DNA of 64,000 bases from Megaera sp965229545 (GCA_965229545.1 OZ245887.1:1519097-1583096); one strand, 5' to 3'; counted from the first letter of the stretch, positions 47,710-58,021 are shown. Notes: generated by a model not told the origin, from the sequence alone. Made by a program: numbers and translations.

Positions 47710-49078
47710 AGTCTGTCATATAGTTTGTGTAAGTTGCAAAAGGATATAGTAGAAGATACTATAAAAAAGCAACTTAAATACAGAGGAAAAAATGGCTAAA
47801 AAATTAGCAGAAAAAGAAGTAGATATAAATACTAAATTAGTCGAAGAATTACTATCAAAAGCAGATCCATCTGAATTATTTGGTCACGGGTGGATTATTT
47901 AATAAACTTTAAAAGCAAATAGTAGAGAGAATTCTTGAAAGTGAATTAGAGCACGATCTAGGTTATTCTAAACATAGTCAGATAATCAAGAGCGATAATA
48001 ATCGTCGCAACGGCAGTTATGAAAAAACGATTATAGATGACGACGGTCATCAGATTACCGTAGATGTTTCGAGGGACAGGGAAGGAGAATTTGAACCTCA
48101 ATTGATTCCTGAAGGAGTTAGGAGATTTAGTGGTTTTGATGATAAAGTGATTTCACTATATGCAAGAGGGATGACTGTCAGTGAGATACAGGGCCATTTA
48201 GAGGAGATATACCAGACCAATATTTCCAAGGACCTTATATCAACTGTCACTGACGGAGTAATAGAAGAAGTTACTACATGGCAAAACAGGTCCCTAGACG
48301 ATGTATATCCAATATTATATTTGGATTGCATACACGTTAAAGCAAGGGATAATCATACAGTAATTAACAAAGCGGTATATCTTGCAATAGGTGTTAACAT
48401 GGAAGGGAAAAAGGAATTACTGGGGATCTGGGTCGGTAAAAATGAAGGTTCCAAGTTTTGGATGCAGGTTGTAACTGAGCTAAAGAACAGAGGGATAAAA
48501 CAGATATATGTATCATGCGTTGATGGATTAAAAGGCTTTCCTGAAGCCATAAATAGCATTTATCCTAATACGATTGTACAACTCTGTATAGTACATATGG
48601 CGAGGAATTCTGTAAAATATGTTTCTTATAAGGATTTAAAAGCGGTCACAGCTGATCTTAAAAGGATTTACACTGCAAACAGCGAAGAAATATGATATCT
48701 GGAGCTAAAATCGTTTGCTGCTAAATGGGATAATAAATATCCTGTGATCTCTGATATTTGGCAAAGGAATTGGAGAGGGATTATTCCTCTTTTTGCTTTT
48801 CCTAATGAGATTAGGCGGGTAATTTATACTACCAATGCGATAGAATCGATAAATCGTCAAATCAGAAAAATCATCAACAATAAAGGGGTTTTTCCAGATG
48901 ATAAGTCTATTTTAAAATCGTATTTTTGGCTCTAAAAAATGCTGCCAAAAAATGGACCATGCCGATTAAAAATTGGTCTTTGGCATTGAATCAATTTGAA
49001 ATTTTATGCGGGGATTTTAGGCATGATTTACTGGAATTAAAAAATACAACAACTTACACAAAATAAATTGATTGACTC
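47710..49078 (+). mobile_element. IS256-family element, full length
   Basis: The copy starts with a slightly altered left end (GAAGTCTGTCATATAG) and ends ...ATTGATTGACTC at 49078. It replaces the C-terminus of the GNAT gene and is followed by rpmJ. Confidence 0.9.
47792..49066 (+). pseudogene. IS256-family transposase, frameshifted
   Basis: The first break is the shared one (LFGHG(GW) here). A second is private: AACTTTAAAAGC where other copies read AACTTAAAAAGC, making TAA in the main frame near 47909. The GGG site at about 48072 is in frame, unlike the 16.3 and 38.3 kb copies. The long frame 48102-48695 carries both Asp motifs. A stop (GAAATATGATATC) and a missing base in TTTTAAAATCG near 48915 break the rest. 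Confidence 0.85.
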
Positions 49079-49094
49079 CTAATTTAAGATTAAC

Positions 49095-49220
49095 TTAGGC
49101 TTGTTTTGCTTTAAATCTTTTATTAACTTTATTAATAACTAAGGTTCTGCCCTTTCTTTTTACTATGCGGCAATTTTTATCCCTTGTTTTGGCAGACTTT
49201 AGAGACTTTAAAACTTTCAT
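49095..49220 (-). CDS. rpmJ: 50S ribosomal protein L36
   Basis: The 41-residue basic protein reads MKVLKSLKSAKTRDKNCRIV, then KRKGRTLVINKVNKRFKAKQ, then A. MKV-SLK, CxIVxRxGxxxVI and N-RFKxRQ are the L36 pattern in its alphaproteobacterial type, which keeps only one of the zinc ligands. The frame is open 27 codons further upstream, but the ATG at 49220 gives the family's exact start. It is divergent from psd. Confidence 0.93.
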   Translation of the reverse strand: MKVLKSLKSAKTRDKNCRIVKRKGRTLVINKVNKRFKAKQA

Positions 49221-49391
49221 AATATTTATTTCGCTGATTTTTATATATTCATCAATTTCAAGAGTGGTATTATAAAGATTTTTAGACCTAAGGTCAACCA
49301 TGAATAATCATTTTTATCAACTAAATGCATTTATACTTGACCTTAATATGTAAGAATTTTATCATCCAAGGAAAATTATTTGGAGAAAAAA

Positions 49392-50087
49392 ATGAAACCA
49401 TGTAGCGATCTTGCAAAAATCATTCACCGTGAAGGTTATATATTCATTGTTATTTTTGCTGTAATAACTTTTATATTAGGTTCTTTTAGTACAACATTTG
49501 GTTGGATTGGGACAATCAGTACATTATGGTGTGCTTATTTTTTTAGAAATCCAGAAAGAGTAACACCGATAAACGATAATTTTATTATCAGTCCTGCCGA
49601 TGGAATAGTTCAGACTATTAAAGAAGTAACTCCACCATCAGAACTTGGCCTCGGTGATGATGAAATGATCCGGATAAGCATATTTTTGAATGTTTTTAAT
49701 GTCCATATCAATAGAGTCCCAGCAACCGGTAGGATTTTGCTGTTGCATTATCACCCGGGAAAATTTTTTAACGCTTCTTTAGATAAAGCAAGTATTCATA
49801 ATGAACGCCAATCTGTTTTAATGGAAACTGTTAATGGCGTGAAAATAGCTTTTGTCCAGATTGCGGGCTTAATCGCTCGAAGAATAGTATGCGATTTAGA
49901 GGAAGCTCAAACTGTAAAAGCCGGTCAACGATATGGACTAATACGATTTGGCAGTAGAGCCGATATTTACCTCCCTTTAAAAACAGCCATTCTAGTATCA
50001 GAGGGACAAACCTGTATCGGCGGCGAAACTGTGCTAGCTGATATGGATTTAAGCAAATCTTCTCAGCCAAAATTTGAAGTAAGATAA
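49392..50087 (+). CDS. psd: Phosphatidylserine decarboxylase proenzyme
   Basis: Psd makes phosphatidylethanolamine. The protein cleaves itself within RFGSRAD (Gly-Ser), where the Ser becomes the pyruvoyl cofactor. From the ATG at 49392, preceded by TTGGAGAAAA, it is 231 residues, as in Rickettsia; the TTG at 49380 overlaps the ribosome-binding site. Other marks are FFRNPER, ISPADGIV, RISIFLNVFNVHINR and NERQSVLMET. This is the short archaeal/alphaproteobacterial-type enzyme. It begins the psd-pssA-emrA-like cluster. Confidence 0.95.
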   Translation: MKPCSDLAKIIHREGYIFIVIFAVITFILGSFSTTFGWIGTISTLWCAYFFRNPERVTPINDNFIISPADGIVQTIKEVTPPSELGLGDDEMIRISIFLNVFNVHINRVPATGRILLLHYHPGKFFNASLDKASIHNERQSVLMETVNGVKIAFVQIAGLIARRIVCDLEEAQTVKAGQRYGLIRFGSRADIYLPLKTAILVSEGQTCIGGETVLADMDLSKSSQPKFEVR

Positions 50088-50116
50088 TGGTTATTTAAAG
50101 ACAAGGGAAAAGTATT

Positions 50117-50884
50117 TTGTCAAAATTAAAAAAATCACCAAGGATACTAAAGCCTGTACCTGTTGTAAAATTGATCCCTAATATACTGACTTTGATTGGT
50201 CTTGTTATAGGAGTTAGCTCTATACGTTTTGCTTTAGACAGTAAATGGGAGATATCTGTTTACTGCATATTAATAGCCACAATTATAGACGGGCTTGACG
50301 GTAGAATAGCTAGAATGCTTAATGCTACCAGCCATTTCGGTGCGGAACTGGATTCTTTATGCGATTTCGCTAATTTTGGTCTTTGTCCGGCTTTTATTAT
50401 ATATTTATGGTCTTTCCAACAATATGAATACAAGGTAACATCGTGGGCCACAATAACCTTTTTTATTGTGTGTATGGGCATACGGTTAGCACGTTTTAAC
50501 GCCGCAATAATTAAACCTGTTGAATCTAGAAAAGCAACAATGTTCTCAGTAGGGGTACCAGCACCTAGCGGTGCAATGCTTGCTTTACTCCCAATTATAC
50601 TTGATTTTGAAATTACTACTTATTTCGAAGATTTCAGCATGAGAAACCATACTTTGCTAATAAATTTATACATTTTTTTTGTAGCAATCCTTCTAGCTAG
50701 CAGATTACCTACAATATCAATTAAGCAATTAAACATAAAACCTGAATATTTGTCACTGTTTATGGTAATGTTTGCTATAATAATTATCATTACTGTGATC
50801 TATCCTTGGTATATATTACCAATAGCAGCTATACTGTATCTAGCATCAATAATTATTTGCATTCATATATCACGAAGGTTATGA
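50117..50884 (+). CDS. pssA: CDP-diacylglycerol-serine O-phosphatidyltransferase
   Basis: PssA makes phosphatidylserine, the substrate of Psd, in the inner membrane. The 255 residues contain the CDP-alcohol phosphatidyltransferase motif DGLDGRIARMLNATSHFG, then AELDSLCDFANFG. About six to eight membrane segments follow. The start is TTG at 50117 (LSKLKKSPRILKPVPVVKLI), which keeps the N-terminal basic stretch; no ATG is available upstream of the first membrane segment. The stop overlaps the next start (ATGA). Confidence 0.95.
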   Translation: MSKLKKSPRILKPVPVVKLIPNILTLIGLVIGVSSIRFALDSKWEISVYCILIATIIDGLDGRIARMLNATSHFGAELDSLCDFANFGLCPAFIIYLWSFQQYEYKVTSWATITFFIVCMGIRLARFNAAIIKPVESRKATMFSVGVPAPSGAMLALLPIILDFEITTYFEDFSMRNHTLLINLYIFFVAILLASRLPTISIKQLNIKPEYLSLFMVMFAIIIIITVIYPWYILPIAAILYLASIIICIHISRRL

Positions 50885-51930
50885 ACCTGATTTCTAAATA
50901 TTTATCACATCGATATTTCGTTCATGCTATAATTGCTATTGCTGTTATTACTTGCTTCTTGGTTTATAGAATATATATATGGACAAAAACCCAATACACC
51001 GATAATGCCTATATTGAGGCTGAAATCTCGAGCGTTAGCTCGGAAGTAAGCGGTGTAATTAGTGAAATATTAGTAGAGGAAAATAATAAAGTTAAATCCG
51101 GTCAAATTATAGCTAGAATTAAGGATGACGATTATCGCGCTAATTACGAAAAAACATTAGCAAATCTAGAAGGAGCAAAAAGAGATGTAGAAATAATAGA
51201 TCAAAACATAAAACTTGCCCAAATTGATCAGACAAAAGCAAAAGAATCTCTGGAATTTGCTGAAACTAATTTAAAACTTACCCAAATAGATTATAATAGG
51301 ATTCAGGCACTTAGCAAAGATAATTACGCCAGTAAGCAAAAGCTTGATAGTGCTGAAATAGCCTTAGAAAAAGCAAAAAATGAATTTTCCCAGGTAAAGC
51401 TTAATATGCGAACAAGCGAAGAAAAATTAGCTCTTTTAGAGTTACAGCGTTTGTCTTCCATAGCAAAACACACTACTACTGCTCAGGAAGTTATTCTTGC
51501 AAAAAGAAACTTAGATAATACATGGATCCGTTCCCCTATAGATGGAACAGTGGGTAATAGCTCCTTAAAACTTGGAAATTATATAAGTGCCAGCGTTGTT
51601 TTATTTGCAGTTATTCCAGAAAAATTATACGTAAAAGCAAATTTTAAAGAAACTCAAGTTACTAATTTCAAAACAGGAATGGAAGCGGTAATGACCTTTG
51701 ATTCGGAACCTGATTATGAAGTTATTGGTTATATTAGAAACCTTTCTCCTGCAACCGGAGCAAAATTTAGTTTACTTCCTCCGTCTAATGCAACAGGTAA
51801 TTTTACTAAGATTGTCCAGCGTATACCAGTATCAATTGATTTTGATATTCCTGAAAGGCTAATAGGTAAATTAAGCCCTGGTATGTCTACAATAGTAAAA
51901 ATAAGGACAGATAAAGAACCTGTACGTTAG
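50881..51930 (+). CDS. HlyD/EmrA-type membrane fusion protein
   Basis: The 349-residue periplasmic adaptor has one N-terminal membrane segment (FVHAIIAIAVITCFLVYRIY). A lipoyl half-motif follows (NAYIEAEISSVSSEVSGVIS; ENNKVKSGQIIARIKDDDY), then a long alpha-helical hairpin and the second lipoyl half (TWIRSPIDGTVGN). A beta barrel with FKETQVTNFKTGMEAVMTFD completes the EmrA pattern. It should pair with an MFS or ABC exporter encoded elsewhere. The ATG at 50881 overlaps the pssA stop, so it is translationally coupled to lipid genes. Confidence 0.88.
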   Translation: MNLISKYLSHRYFVHAIIAIAVITCFLVYRIYIWTKTQYTDNAYIEAEISSVSSEVSGVISEILVEENNKVKSGQIIARIKDDDYRANYEKTLANLEGAKRDVEIIDQNIKLAQIDQTKAKESLEFAETNLKLTQIDYNRIQALSKDNYASKQKLDSAEIALEKAKNEFSQVKLNMRTSEEKLALLELQRLSSIAKHTTTAQEVILAKRNLDNTWIRSPIDGTVGNSSLKLGNYISASVVLFAVIPEKLYVKANFKETQVTNFKTGMEAVMTFDSEPDYEVIGYIRNLSPATGAKFSLLPPSNATGNFTKIVQRIPVSIDFDIPERLIGKLSPGMSTIVKIRTDKEPVR

Positions 51931-52176
51931 GATTTCGTAAGAACTAAATATGAATTGGCTTGCGCAAAATCCAAATAAAGTTACTGCTTTGGTTTTGTCT
52001 GTTAAACATACCAGTTAAGGCATCCCTAATATCCATTTAGGAAAAATGCAAAATAAATTTTTCGTTTTTTGTAAATAACTTCCCTCCTATATTAGTTAAT
52101 AAATGAACGGAAATATTGAAAAACTAGAATAAAAATTATAGACTGCGGAAATTAATTTATAATATTAAACAAAATA

Positions 52177-53250
52177 ATGAGCTTTCAGGAAAATTTAAAT
52201 AAAATTCTCACTAAACATCAGGAACTATCGAACAAACTTGCGAGCGGTATAAAAGGAGAAGAATTTATCAAATGTTCAAAAGAATATTCAGATCTTGAAG
52301 AAGTAGTCCATCAGATTAATGATTATAATAAAGCCTTCAAAGATTTAGAAGAGGCAAAAGAAATGCTTAAGGATAAATCTTTAGATTCTGAAACCAAAGA
52401 AATGGTGGAACAGGAAATATATGAATTAAATGAAAAAATCCCTAATTTGGAAAAAGGGGTCAAAATTGCTTTATTGCCCAAAGACGCAGCCGATAGTAAA
52501 AGCGCAATAATAGAAGTAAGAGCTGGTACAGGCGGTGAAGAAGCCGCCCTTTTTGCTGCTAGTTTATTTGAAATGTATCAGCGTTATGCTCACCTTAAAG
52601 GCTGGCAATTTGAGATATTGTCAATTTCTGACATTGGTGTGGGAGGCTATAAAGAAGCTTCCGCGTCAATCAAAGGCCCTAACGTATTTTCTAAACTCAA
52701 GTTTGAATCAGGGGTACATAGAGTTCAAAGAGTTCCTCAAACTGAATCAAGCGGTAGAATTCATACATCAGCAGCAACAGTAGCGGTTTTGCCAGAAGCA
52801 GAAGAAGTAGATATCAAGATAGAAGAAAAAGACCTCAGAATAGATACTTATAAAGCATCAGGTGCAGGAGGCCAGCATGTTAACACTACAGACTCAGCAG
52901 TTAGAATTACTCATATTCCAACAGGAGTAGTAGTTTGCCAGCAAGATGAAAAGTCCCAACATAAAAATAAAGCAAAAGCTCTTAAAATCTTACGTTCACG
53001 AATCTATGAAGAAGAACGCCAAAAAAGAGAAATAGAACGTTCTAATTCCCGTAAAAACCAAGTCAGATCAGGCGATAGATCGGAGAGAATCAGAACTTAT
53101 AATTTTCCGCAAGGGCGTATTACAGATCACCGGATAAATCTTACTTTATATAAAATTGATGAAGTGCTAAAAGAAGGAAATCTTGATGAGTTTATAGAAG
53201 CTTTAATTGCTGATGATGAAGCAAAACGCCTTGCTGAAGAAATTCAGTAA
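52177..53250 (+). CDS. prfA: Peptide chain release factor 1
   Basis: RF1 reads UAA and UAG and triggers peptide release. The 357 residues (E. coli 360) include the catalytic GGQ in ASGAGGQHVNTTDSAVRITH and an anticodon-like PxT tripeptide inside VQRVPQTESSGRIHTSAATV (PQT here is part of the standard RF1 loop region). Other marks are RAGTGGEEAALFA and RSERIRTYNFPQGRITDHRI. The 246 bases before it (51931-52176) contain nothing I recognise. Confidence 0.97.
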   Translation: MSFQENLNKILTKHQELSNKLASGIKGEEFIKCSKEYSDLEEVVHQINDYNKAFKDLEEAKEMLKDKSLDSETKEMVEQEIYELNEKIPNLEKGVKIALLPKDAADSKSAIIEVRAGTGGEEAALFAASLFEMYQRYAHLKGWQFEILSISDIGVGGYKEASASIKGPNVFSKLKFESGVHRVQRVPQTESSGRIHTSAATVAVLPEAEEVDIKIEEKDLRIDTYKASGAGGQHVNTTDSAVRITHIPTGVVVCQQDEKSQHKNKAKALKILRSRIYEEERQKREIERSNSRKNQVRSGDRSERIRTYNFPQGRITDHRINLTLYKIDEVLKEGNLDEFIEALIADDEAKRLAEEIQ

Positions 53251-53325
53251 CTTCTAGAAACTAATAAGCCTCTCATATTTCACTATAATTAACAGCTAAT
53301 ATTCCGTGTATGTACTATAGAGGGG

Positions 53326-54708
53326 TTAGGAAGTGCGGTAAGATAAATTTTTAATAAGCACAAAAACCATAAACAAGCTAAAGTTTACTAAAGTACCTAC
53401 AAACACACTTTTTAAATTATTTGGTCCGGCTATAAAATATTCCCATAAAAAGAAGCTAACTCCGCCGGAAAAACTAGTAAATACCATAGCAAATTTGGGT
53501 ATGACAATATTATAAAGGCCGAAAACGAGGGGAATTAATATTATAGGGGCCCAAAACCCGGCAATAAAGATTACTAAATCTACTACGCTAGTAAAACAGA
53601 GCGCAATAAATATTGCCAGGCTACCTATAGTAATATTAGTAATTCTGGCTACTAACAGCATTTTATTCTGATCAGACAGGTTAAATATAGGTTTAAAAAA
53701 ATCCTTAACCAAAGTGATTGAAGTGATATTTAAATCAGAATCTGCAGTAGACATAACAGCCGCAAGTAAACCCGCTATTACTACTCCTTGTACACCAACC
53801 GGAATTATATGATCTATAAGGTATGGCAATGCAAGGCTAGGTTTTATTTCTGGATAAATAATAAAAGCAATTAACCCGTTTATGGTTATGAATACCAGAA
53901 AAATGGCATATATTACTGACTTTAAGTAAATTGCTTTAGCTGTTTGCCTTGGGTCCTTATCAATCAACGCTCTTTGGATAAAAGTTGGAAACAGATTCAT
54001 AACAGCAAACCCTAAAAAAGCAGAAATGGTTGTTTTTAAAAGCTCATCGTTACCTGTAATAATTACTTTCTCAGGGGGTATTTTTTGCAGAAATTCGGCT
54101 ATACCAAGTTGATATAAACCAAAAATTGAGATAATAGGTATAGCAAGTAGCATAGCAAAAAACTGCATTTGATTGGTAAATAAAACTGACCTAAAACCCC
54201 CAACAGTTGTGTATATAATAACTATACCATAGCTTATGATTACCCCTTTGACATAATCTATCTGTAATATGTACTCAAATATTCTAGCACTAACGCTAAT
54301 CTGAGCTGCCACAAAACCGATAGATACAAGCAATGCTGCCAGCCCCCCTACTGCCCTACCAGCTTTGCCATAATAAGTAAACATTATATCGCCTATAGTT
54401 TCCGTTCCATAATGTTTTATCAGCCTTGGAATAATACATATCGCAATTAATATATCTATTGGTATAGCCAAAAATAATCCATAACTATGCGCAATGTTTC
54501 CAGTAAAAGCTTTTTCTGAAATTCCGAAAGTGGTCCCCCCTCCAATGGAAGAAGCAAAAATTGTTGCAACTAAAATAAGCTTTCCGTGGTTATAATCTTT
54601 ACCTTTTACTAGTGTAAAGGATTTAAACCCCGCCCTGCGTGAACGGGTATATATCCCAATTATTAATAAGGAAATTAAATACAAAGCTACAATAAGTAAA
54701 TCTATCAC
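53326..54708 (-). CDS. Sodium:solute symporter family protein
   Basis: This 460-residue SSSF transporter has 12-13 membrane segments. Typical pieces are the unwound TM1 (TIFASSIGGGTTFGISEKAF), GFVAAQISVSARIFEYIL, VIIYTTVGGFRSVLFTNQMQ and AGLLAAVMSTADSDLNI, which matches the AAxMSTxxxxL signature with its Na+-site Ser-Thr. The substrate (proline, pantothenate or other) cannot be told. It starts 5 bases after the AmpG-like gene ends, so both form one minus-strand operon. Confidence 0.88.
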   Translation of the reverse strand: MIDLLIVALYLISLLIIGIYTRSRRAGFKSFTLVKGKDYNHGKLILVATIFASSIGGGTTFGISEKAFTGNIAHSYGLFLAIPIDILIAICIIPRLIKHYGTETIGDIMFTYYGKAGRAVGGLAALLVSIGFVAAQISVSARIFEYILQIDYVKGVIISYGIVIIYTTVGGFRSVLFTNQMQFFAMLLAIPIISIFGLYQLGIAEFLQKIPPEKVIITGNDELLKTTISAFLGFAVMNLFPTFIQRALIDKDPRQTAKAIYLKSVIYAIFLVFITINGLIAFIIYPEIKPSLALPYLIDHIIPVGVQGVVIAGLLAAVMSTADSDLNITSITLVKDFFKPIFNLSDQNKMLLVARITNITIGSLAIFIALCFTSVVDLVIFIAGFWAPIILIPLVFGLYNIVIPKFAMVFTSFSGGVSFFLWEYFIAGPNNLKSVFVGTLVNFSLFMVFVLIKNLSYRTS

Positions 54709-54713
54709 TATCT

Positions 54714-55976
54714 TTATTTATTAACTGAAAATTTCTTTAGGAATAATACTAGAATTATTGAAGGAATAGTAGCTATTGAAGCAAAAAAGTAAAATGTTTT
54801 CCAGCCGATAGTTGAAACAATATAACCTGAAATTGCTGGCAATACCGACCTTGAGAACCCCATCATTGAAGTTAAAAATGAATATTGTGTAGCCTTAAAC
54901 CTACCATGACATAAGGAAGCAATATAAGCTATATAAGCTGTCATTGTCATTCCCCCTGTGATACTTTCAAATCCAGTTATAAAAAAAAGCAAATATATAT
55001 TTTTACCGTAAATCTCCTGCACAATAAATAGCATATGACCCGCGCCGTGTAAGATGCCAAAGAACATTAGGCTTTTAAAAATACTAAAATATTTCATCAT
55101 ATAACCGGCAATCAACCCACCAATAATAGTTGCCGTAATCCCAAAAAATTTTCCGGCAGTGGCAACCTCAAATTCATCATAACCAATATGAAGCAAAAAA
55201 GGATTTATCATCGTATTTATAAAATTGTCCGGTAAACGATATAATATCAAGAATAATAAGATCAGAATAATATAGTTTCTCGTACCTAAAGACCCAAGGA
55301 TAACAGATATTAAATGTTTGGTTTGAAAATATAAGCTACCACGCTTTAAATCTTGACGCTCTTTTGTATGCAGGGATAATTTAGCTGATGTTTGTGATTC
55401 CGTAACAAGTAATAAAATTGTCACTGGAAATAAAATGATAACAAAGCTAAATAATTTATAGACTATGTTCCAATCAACATGAGCAGCAATATATATAGCT
55501 CCAGAACTAGATAATAACATCCCTATTCGGTAGCCAAAAACATAAAGACCAGAAATCTGCCCTTGTTTTGTACTATCAACTAGCTCGGCTCTAAAGGCTC
55601 CAAGAACAGTGTCCTGAGCAGAAGAAAAAAAAGAAATAATAATCGCTATTAAACCAAATAATAATAAATTATCGGTAGGCCTAATGTAGCTCAATATAAA
55701 AACAGTAAAGCTTAAGAATAATTGCAAGACTACAATCCAAGAAGTGCGATGACCGATAATTTTCGTTAGGATAGGAATATTTTTTATATCAAAAATTGGA
55801 GCCCAAATAAAATTTACGGCATAAGGCAAAGAAATTAAAGCAAAAATTCCAATGGTTCTAATATCAACCGACTCTTTGGCTAACCAGAAATTTAGGGTAT
55901 TGCCGGTAATCATTATAGTAAAACCGCTCATCAAGCCAATTAGCCAAATAATTAATAATTTTTTTTTAGCTATCAT
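54714..55976 (-). CDS. ampG: AmpG-like MFS permease
   Basis: The 420-residue protein has twelve membrane segments and resembles AmpG, which imports anhydromuropeptides for peptidoglycan recycling. AmpG-type marks are LPYAVNFIWAPIFDIKNIPI, HRTSWIVVLQL, SSAQDTVLGAFRAELVDSTK and ITGGMTMTAYIAYIASLCHG. Rickettsia have several AmpG paralogs, and not all can be assumed to carry muropeptides. It leads the operon with the SSS symporter. Confidence 0.85.
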   Translation of the reverse strand: MIAKKKLLIIWLIGLMSGFTIMITGNTLNFWLAKESVDIRTIGIFALISLPYAVNFIWAPIFDIKNIPILTKIIGHRTSWIVVLQLFLSFTVFILSYIRPTDNLLLFGLIAIIISFFSSAQDTVLGAFRAELVDSTKQGQISGLYVFGYRIGMLLSSSGAIYIAAHVDWNIVYKLFSFVIILFPVTILLLVTESQTSAKLSLHTKERQDLKRGSLYFQTKHLISVILGSLGTRNYIILILLFLILYRLPDNFINTMINPFLLHIGYDEFEVATAGKFFGITATIIGGLIAGYMMKYFSIFKSLMFFGILHGAGHMLFIVQEIYGKNIYLLFFITGFESITGGMTMTAYIAYIASLCHGRFKATQYSFLTSMMGFSRSVLPAISGYIVSTIGWKTFYFFASIATIPSIILVLFLKKFSVNK

Positions 55977-56317
55977 AGAAACTTGAGTAATTTAAGTGTA
56001 ATTAAGAGGGTTAATTCAGCTCTTTGAATTAAGGCTCCCTTCCGGATTTCATCGCTTGTATATAGCACTAGCTAAATAATACAGCTAGACCTTAAGTTTA
56101 ACTTATATTTGATTTAAGTTAATTACAAAAATGATTATACATTTATTAATTAAATCACCTGGTATGTTAAAACTCCGTGTTTTATTATATATAGTTATAT
56201 AAAGATGTAAAGATAGATGGGCATTACTAAGGTAACTGCAACATATCATTATACTTTTAATAGTCAGGAGGCTAGGCGTAATCATTAACTTTAGTGCAAA
56301 ATAATGCTTACCCTCTA
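55977..56317. other. Intergenic region
   Basis: AT-rich DNA between the AmpG-like gene and an IS256 fragment. A 73-codon minus-strand ORF overlaps the IS boundary and has no recognisable pattern. I see no RNA gene or clear hairpin. Confidence 0.4.
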
Positions 56318-56828
56318 GAGTCAATCAATTTATTTTGTGTAAGTTGTATTTTTTAATTCCAGTAAATCATGCCTAAAATCCCCGCATAAAATTTCAAATT
56401 GATTCAATGCCAAAGACCAATTTTAAATCGGCATGGTCCATTTTTTGGCAGCATTTTTTAGAGCCAAAAATACGATTTTTAAAATAGACTTATCATCTGG
56501 AAAAACCCCTTTATTGTTGATGATTTTTCTGATTTGACGATTTATCGATTCTATCGCATTGGTAGTATAAATTACCCGCCTAATCTCATCAGGAAAAGCA
56601 AAAAGAGGAATAATCCCGCTCCAATTCCTTTGCCAAATATCAGAGATCACAGGATATTTATTATCCCATTTAGCAGCAAACGATTTTAGCTCCAGATATC
56701 CTATTTCTTCGCTGTTTGCAGTGTAAATCCTTTTAAGATCCGCTGTGACCGCTTTTAAATCCTTATAAGAAACATATTTTACAGAATTCCTCGCCATATG
56801 TACTATACAGAGTTGTACAATCGTATTA
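56318..56828 (-). mobile_element. IS256-family fragment, 3' part
   Basis: The right terminal repeat starts at 56318 (GAGTCAATCAATTTATTTTG). The copy is cut at ACAATCGTATTA by IS630 copy 7. The rest of the element is not present beyond that IS630. Confidence 0.9.
56330..56826 (-). pseudogene. IS256-family transposase, C-terminal part
   Basis: The frame from MARNSVKYVSYKDLKAVTAD through YTANSEEIGYLELKSFAAKW and NAIESINRQIRK is uninterrupted to WTMPI, where a missing T (TTTTAAATCGG) shifts the last 35 codons. This copy shows that GYLELKSFAAKW joins EEI without a gap, which identifies the lesions there in the other copies. Confidence 0.85.
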
Positions 56829-57958
56829 TTACTCTGGCCTTTAAATATTGAACATTATATAGTAGCATAAGCTATTTCTTTCTTTTTCAAATAATTTTGA
56901 ATTTTTATACCATTAAACTGAATTTGTGTTAAATAGGACCGTACATTAATTGTTAAATCTTTTACTGATTTTAGTACTCGAAAATTATTGGAGTTAGCTT
57001 TGACATCTTGGTTTACAAGTTCTTGTGGATTCATATCAGGACAATATGATGGTAAATAAAACAATTCTAGCTTGTCCTTATGTCTTTCTACATAAGCTTT
57101 TACCTTTTTACTGTGATGCACTCTATGATTATCTAATATCAAAAATATTTTCTGCTTAATTTGTCTGATCAGTCTACCTAAAAATTCAATACACTTTTTG
57201 CTGGTAAAATTATCTTCAAATACCATCCAGTTTATAAACCCTTGCGGACTAATAGCAGCTAGCATTACATTTAAATCTTGAACCACTTCTCTTGATTGCT
57301 GGGGTCTTGCCTTTAAGACCATATGTTTTACCTCGATTATCTGTTGATTGTATCCCCATTTCATCTCCCCAATAAATTCTAGCACTTTCTTTCATTGCAC
57401 AAGACTTGATTTCTGGATATGTGACTGTTAACCATTCTTTTATCTTCTCTGGATTACGTTGATAGGCTGATTTAATTGGTTTTTGAGACGTAAAACCCAA
57501 TCTATTCATAATTTTTCTTATAGAACGCCTGTTATACTGATAAAGGTAATTGGATTCTATATATTTTTGTACCACTTTACTATTCCATAACGTATAATCC
57601 ATTCCCAATTCATCAGGTGTATGTGATAAAATTTTAGATTTTAATTCCTCTTCTTGATTTTTACTGATTTTAGATCCTGTTCCTACCTTTACTCCTCGCT
57701 TCTTATAGCGAAAGCTTTCTTCCTTATAAATTTTGTACTCTTTAAGATATTTCCATATAGAACTCCTAGAAAACCCAAAGGTAATAGATGCTTGTTTCTT
57801 GCTTATTCCATGTATAACTATTGCTTCCACTGCTTTCTTTCTTAATATCTTGAGATCGCTTGGTGATAATTTTTTATTAGACATTTTGTTATTACTCTTG
57901 ATACAATATCATTATATCATTTCTCTAATGTTAGTTCAATATTTAAAGGCTGGAGTAA
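56829..57958 (-). mobile_element. IS630-family insertion sequence, copy 7, with mismatched flanks
   Basis: At 1130 bp it is 2 bp shorter than the standard copy. TA is present on both sides, but the left flank is IS256 and the right flank (TATTAATAAGTTTAC...) is the region after ccmF, so the insertion site is not continuous. Confidence 0.95.
56855..57884 (-). pseudogene. IS630-family transposase, copy 7, 2-base deletion
   Basis: GCTAGCATATTACATTT of other copies is GCTAGCATTACATTT here (about 57260-57275). This shifts frame after SRFKCN and separates the first 205 residues from the part with the second Asp and the Glu. Private changes are K in VVQKYI and C in IKSCAMKE. Confidence 0.95.
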
Positions 57959-58021
57959 TATTAATAAGTTTACTATTAATTAAACTTTTATAGGAAGTAT
58001 TTTTATTTTAAGGATAGGTAA

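Noticed and set aside
49221..49301. Longer N-terminus for rpmJ
   Set aside because: The 27 extra codons are not part of L36, and the ATG at 49220 gives the exact family start.
56103..56324. 73-residue minus-strand ORF after the AmpG-like gene
   Set aside because: It begins inside the IS256 boundary and has no recognisable motif or start signal.
4565..57958. Possible CRISPR or other regularly spaced repeats
   Set aside because: The only long repeats are IS copies at irregular distances; no short direct repeats with unique spacers were seen.
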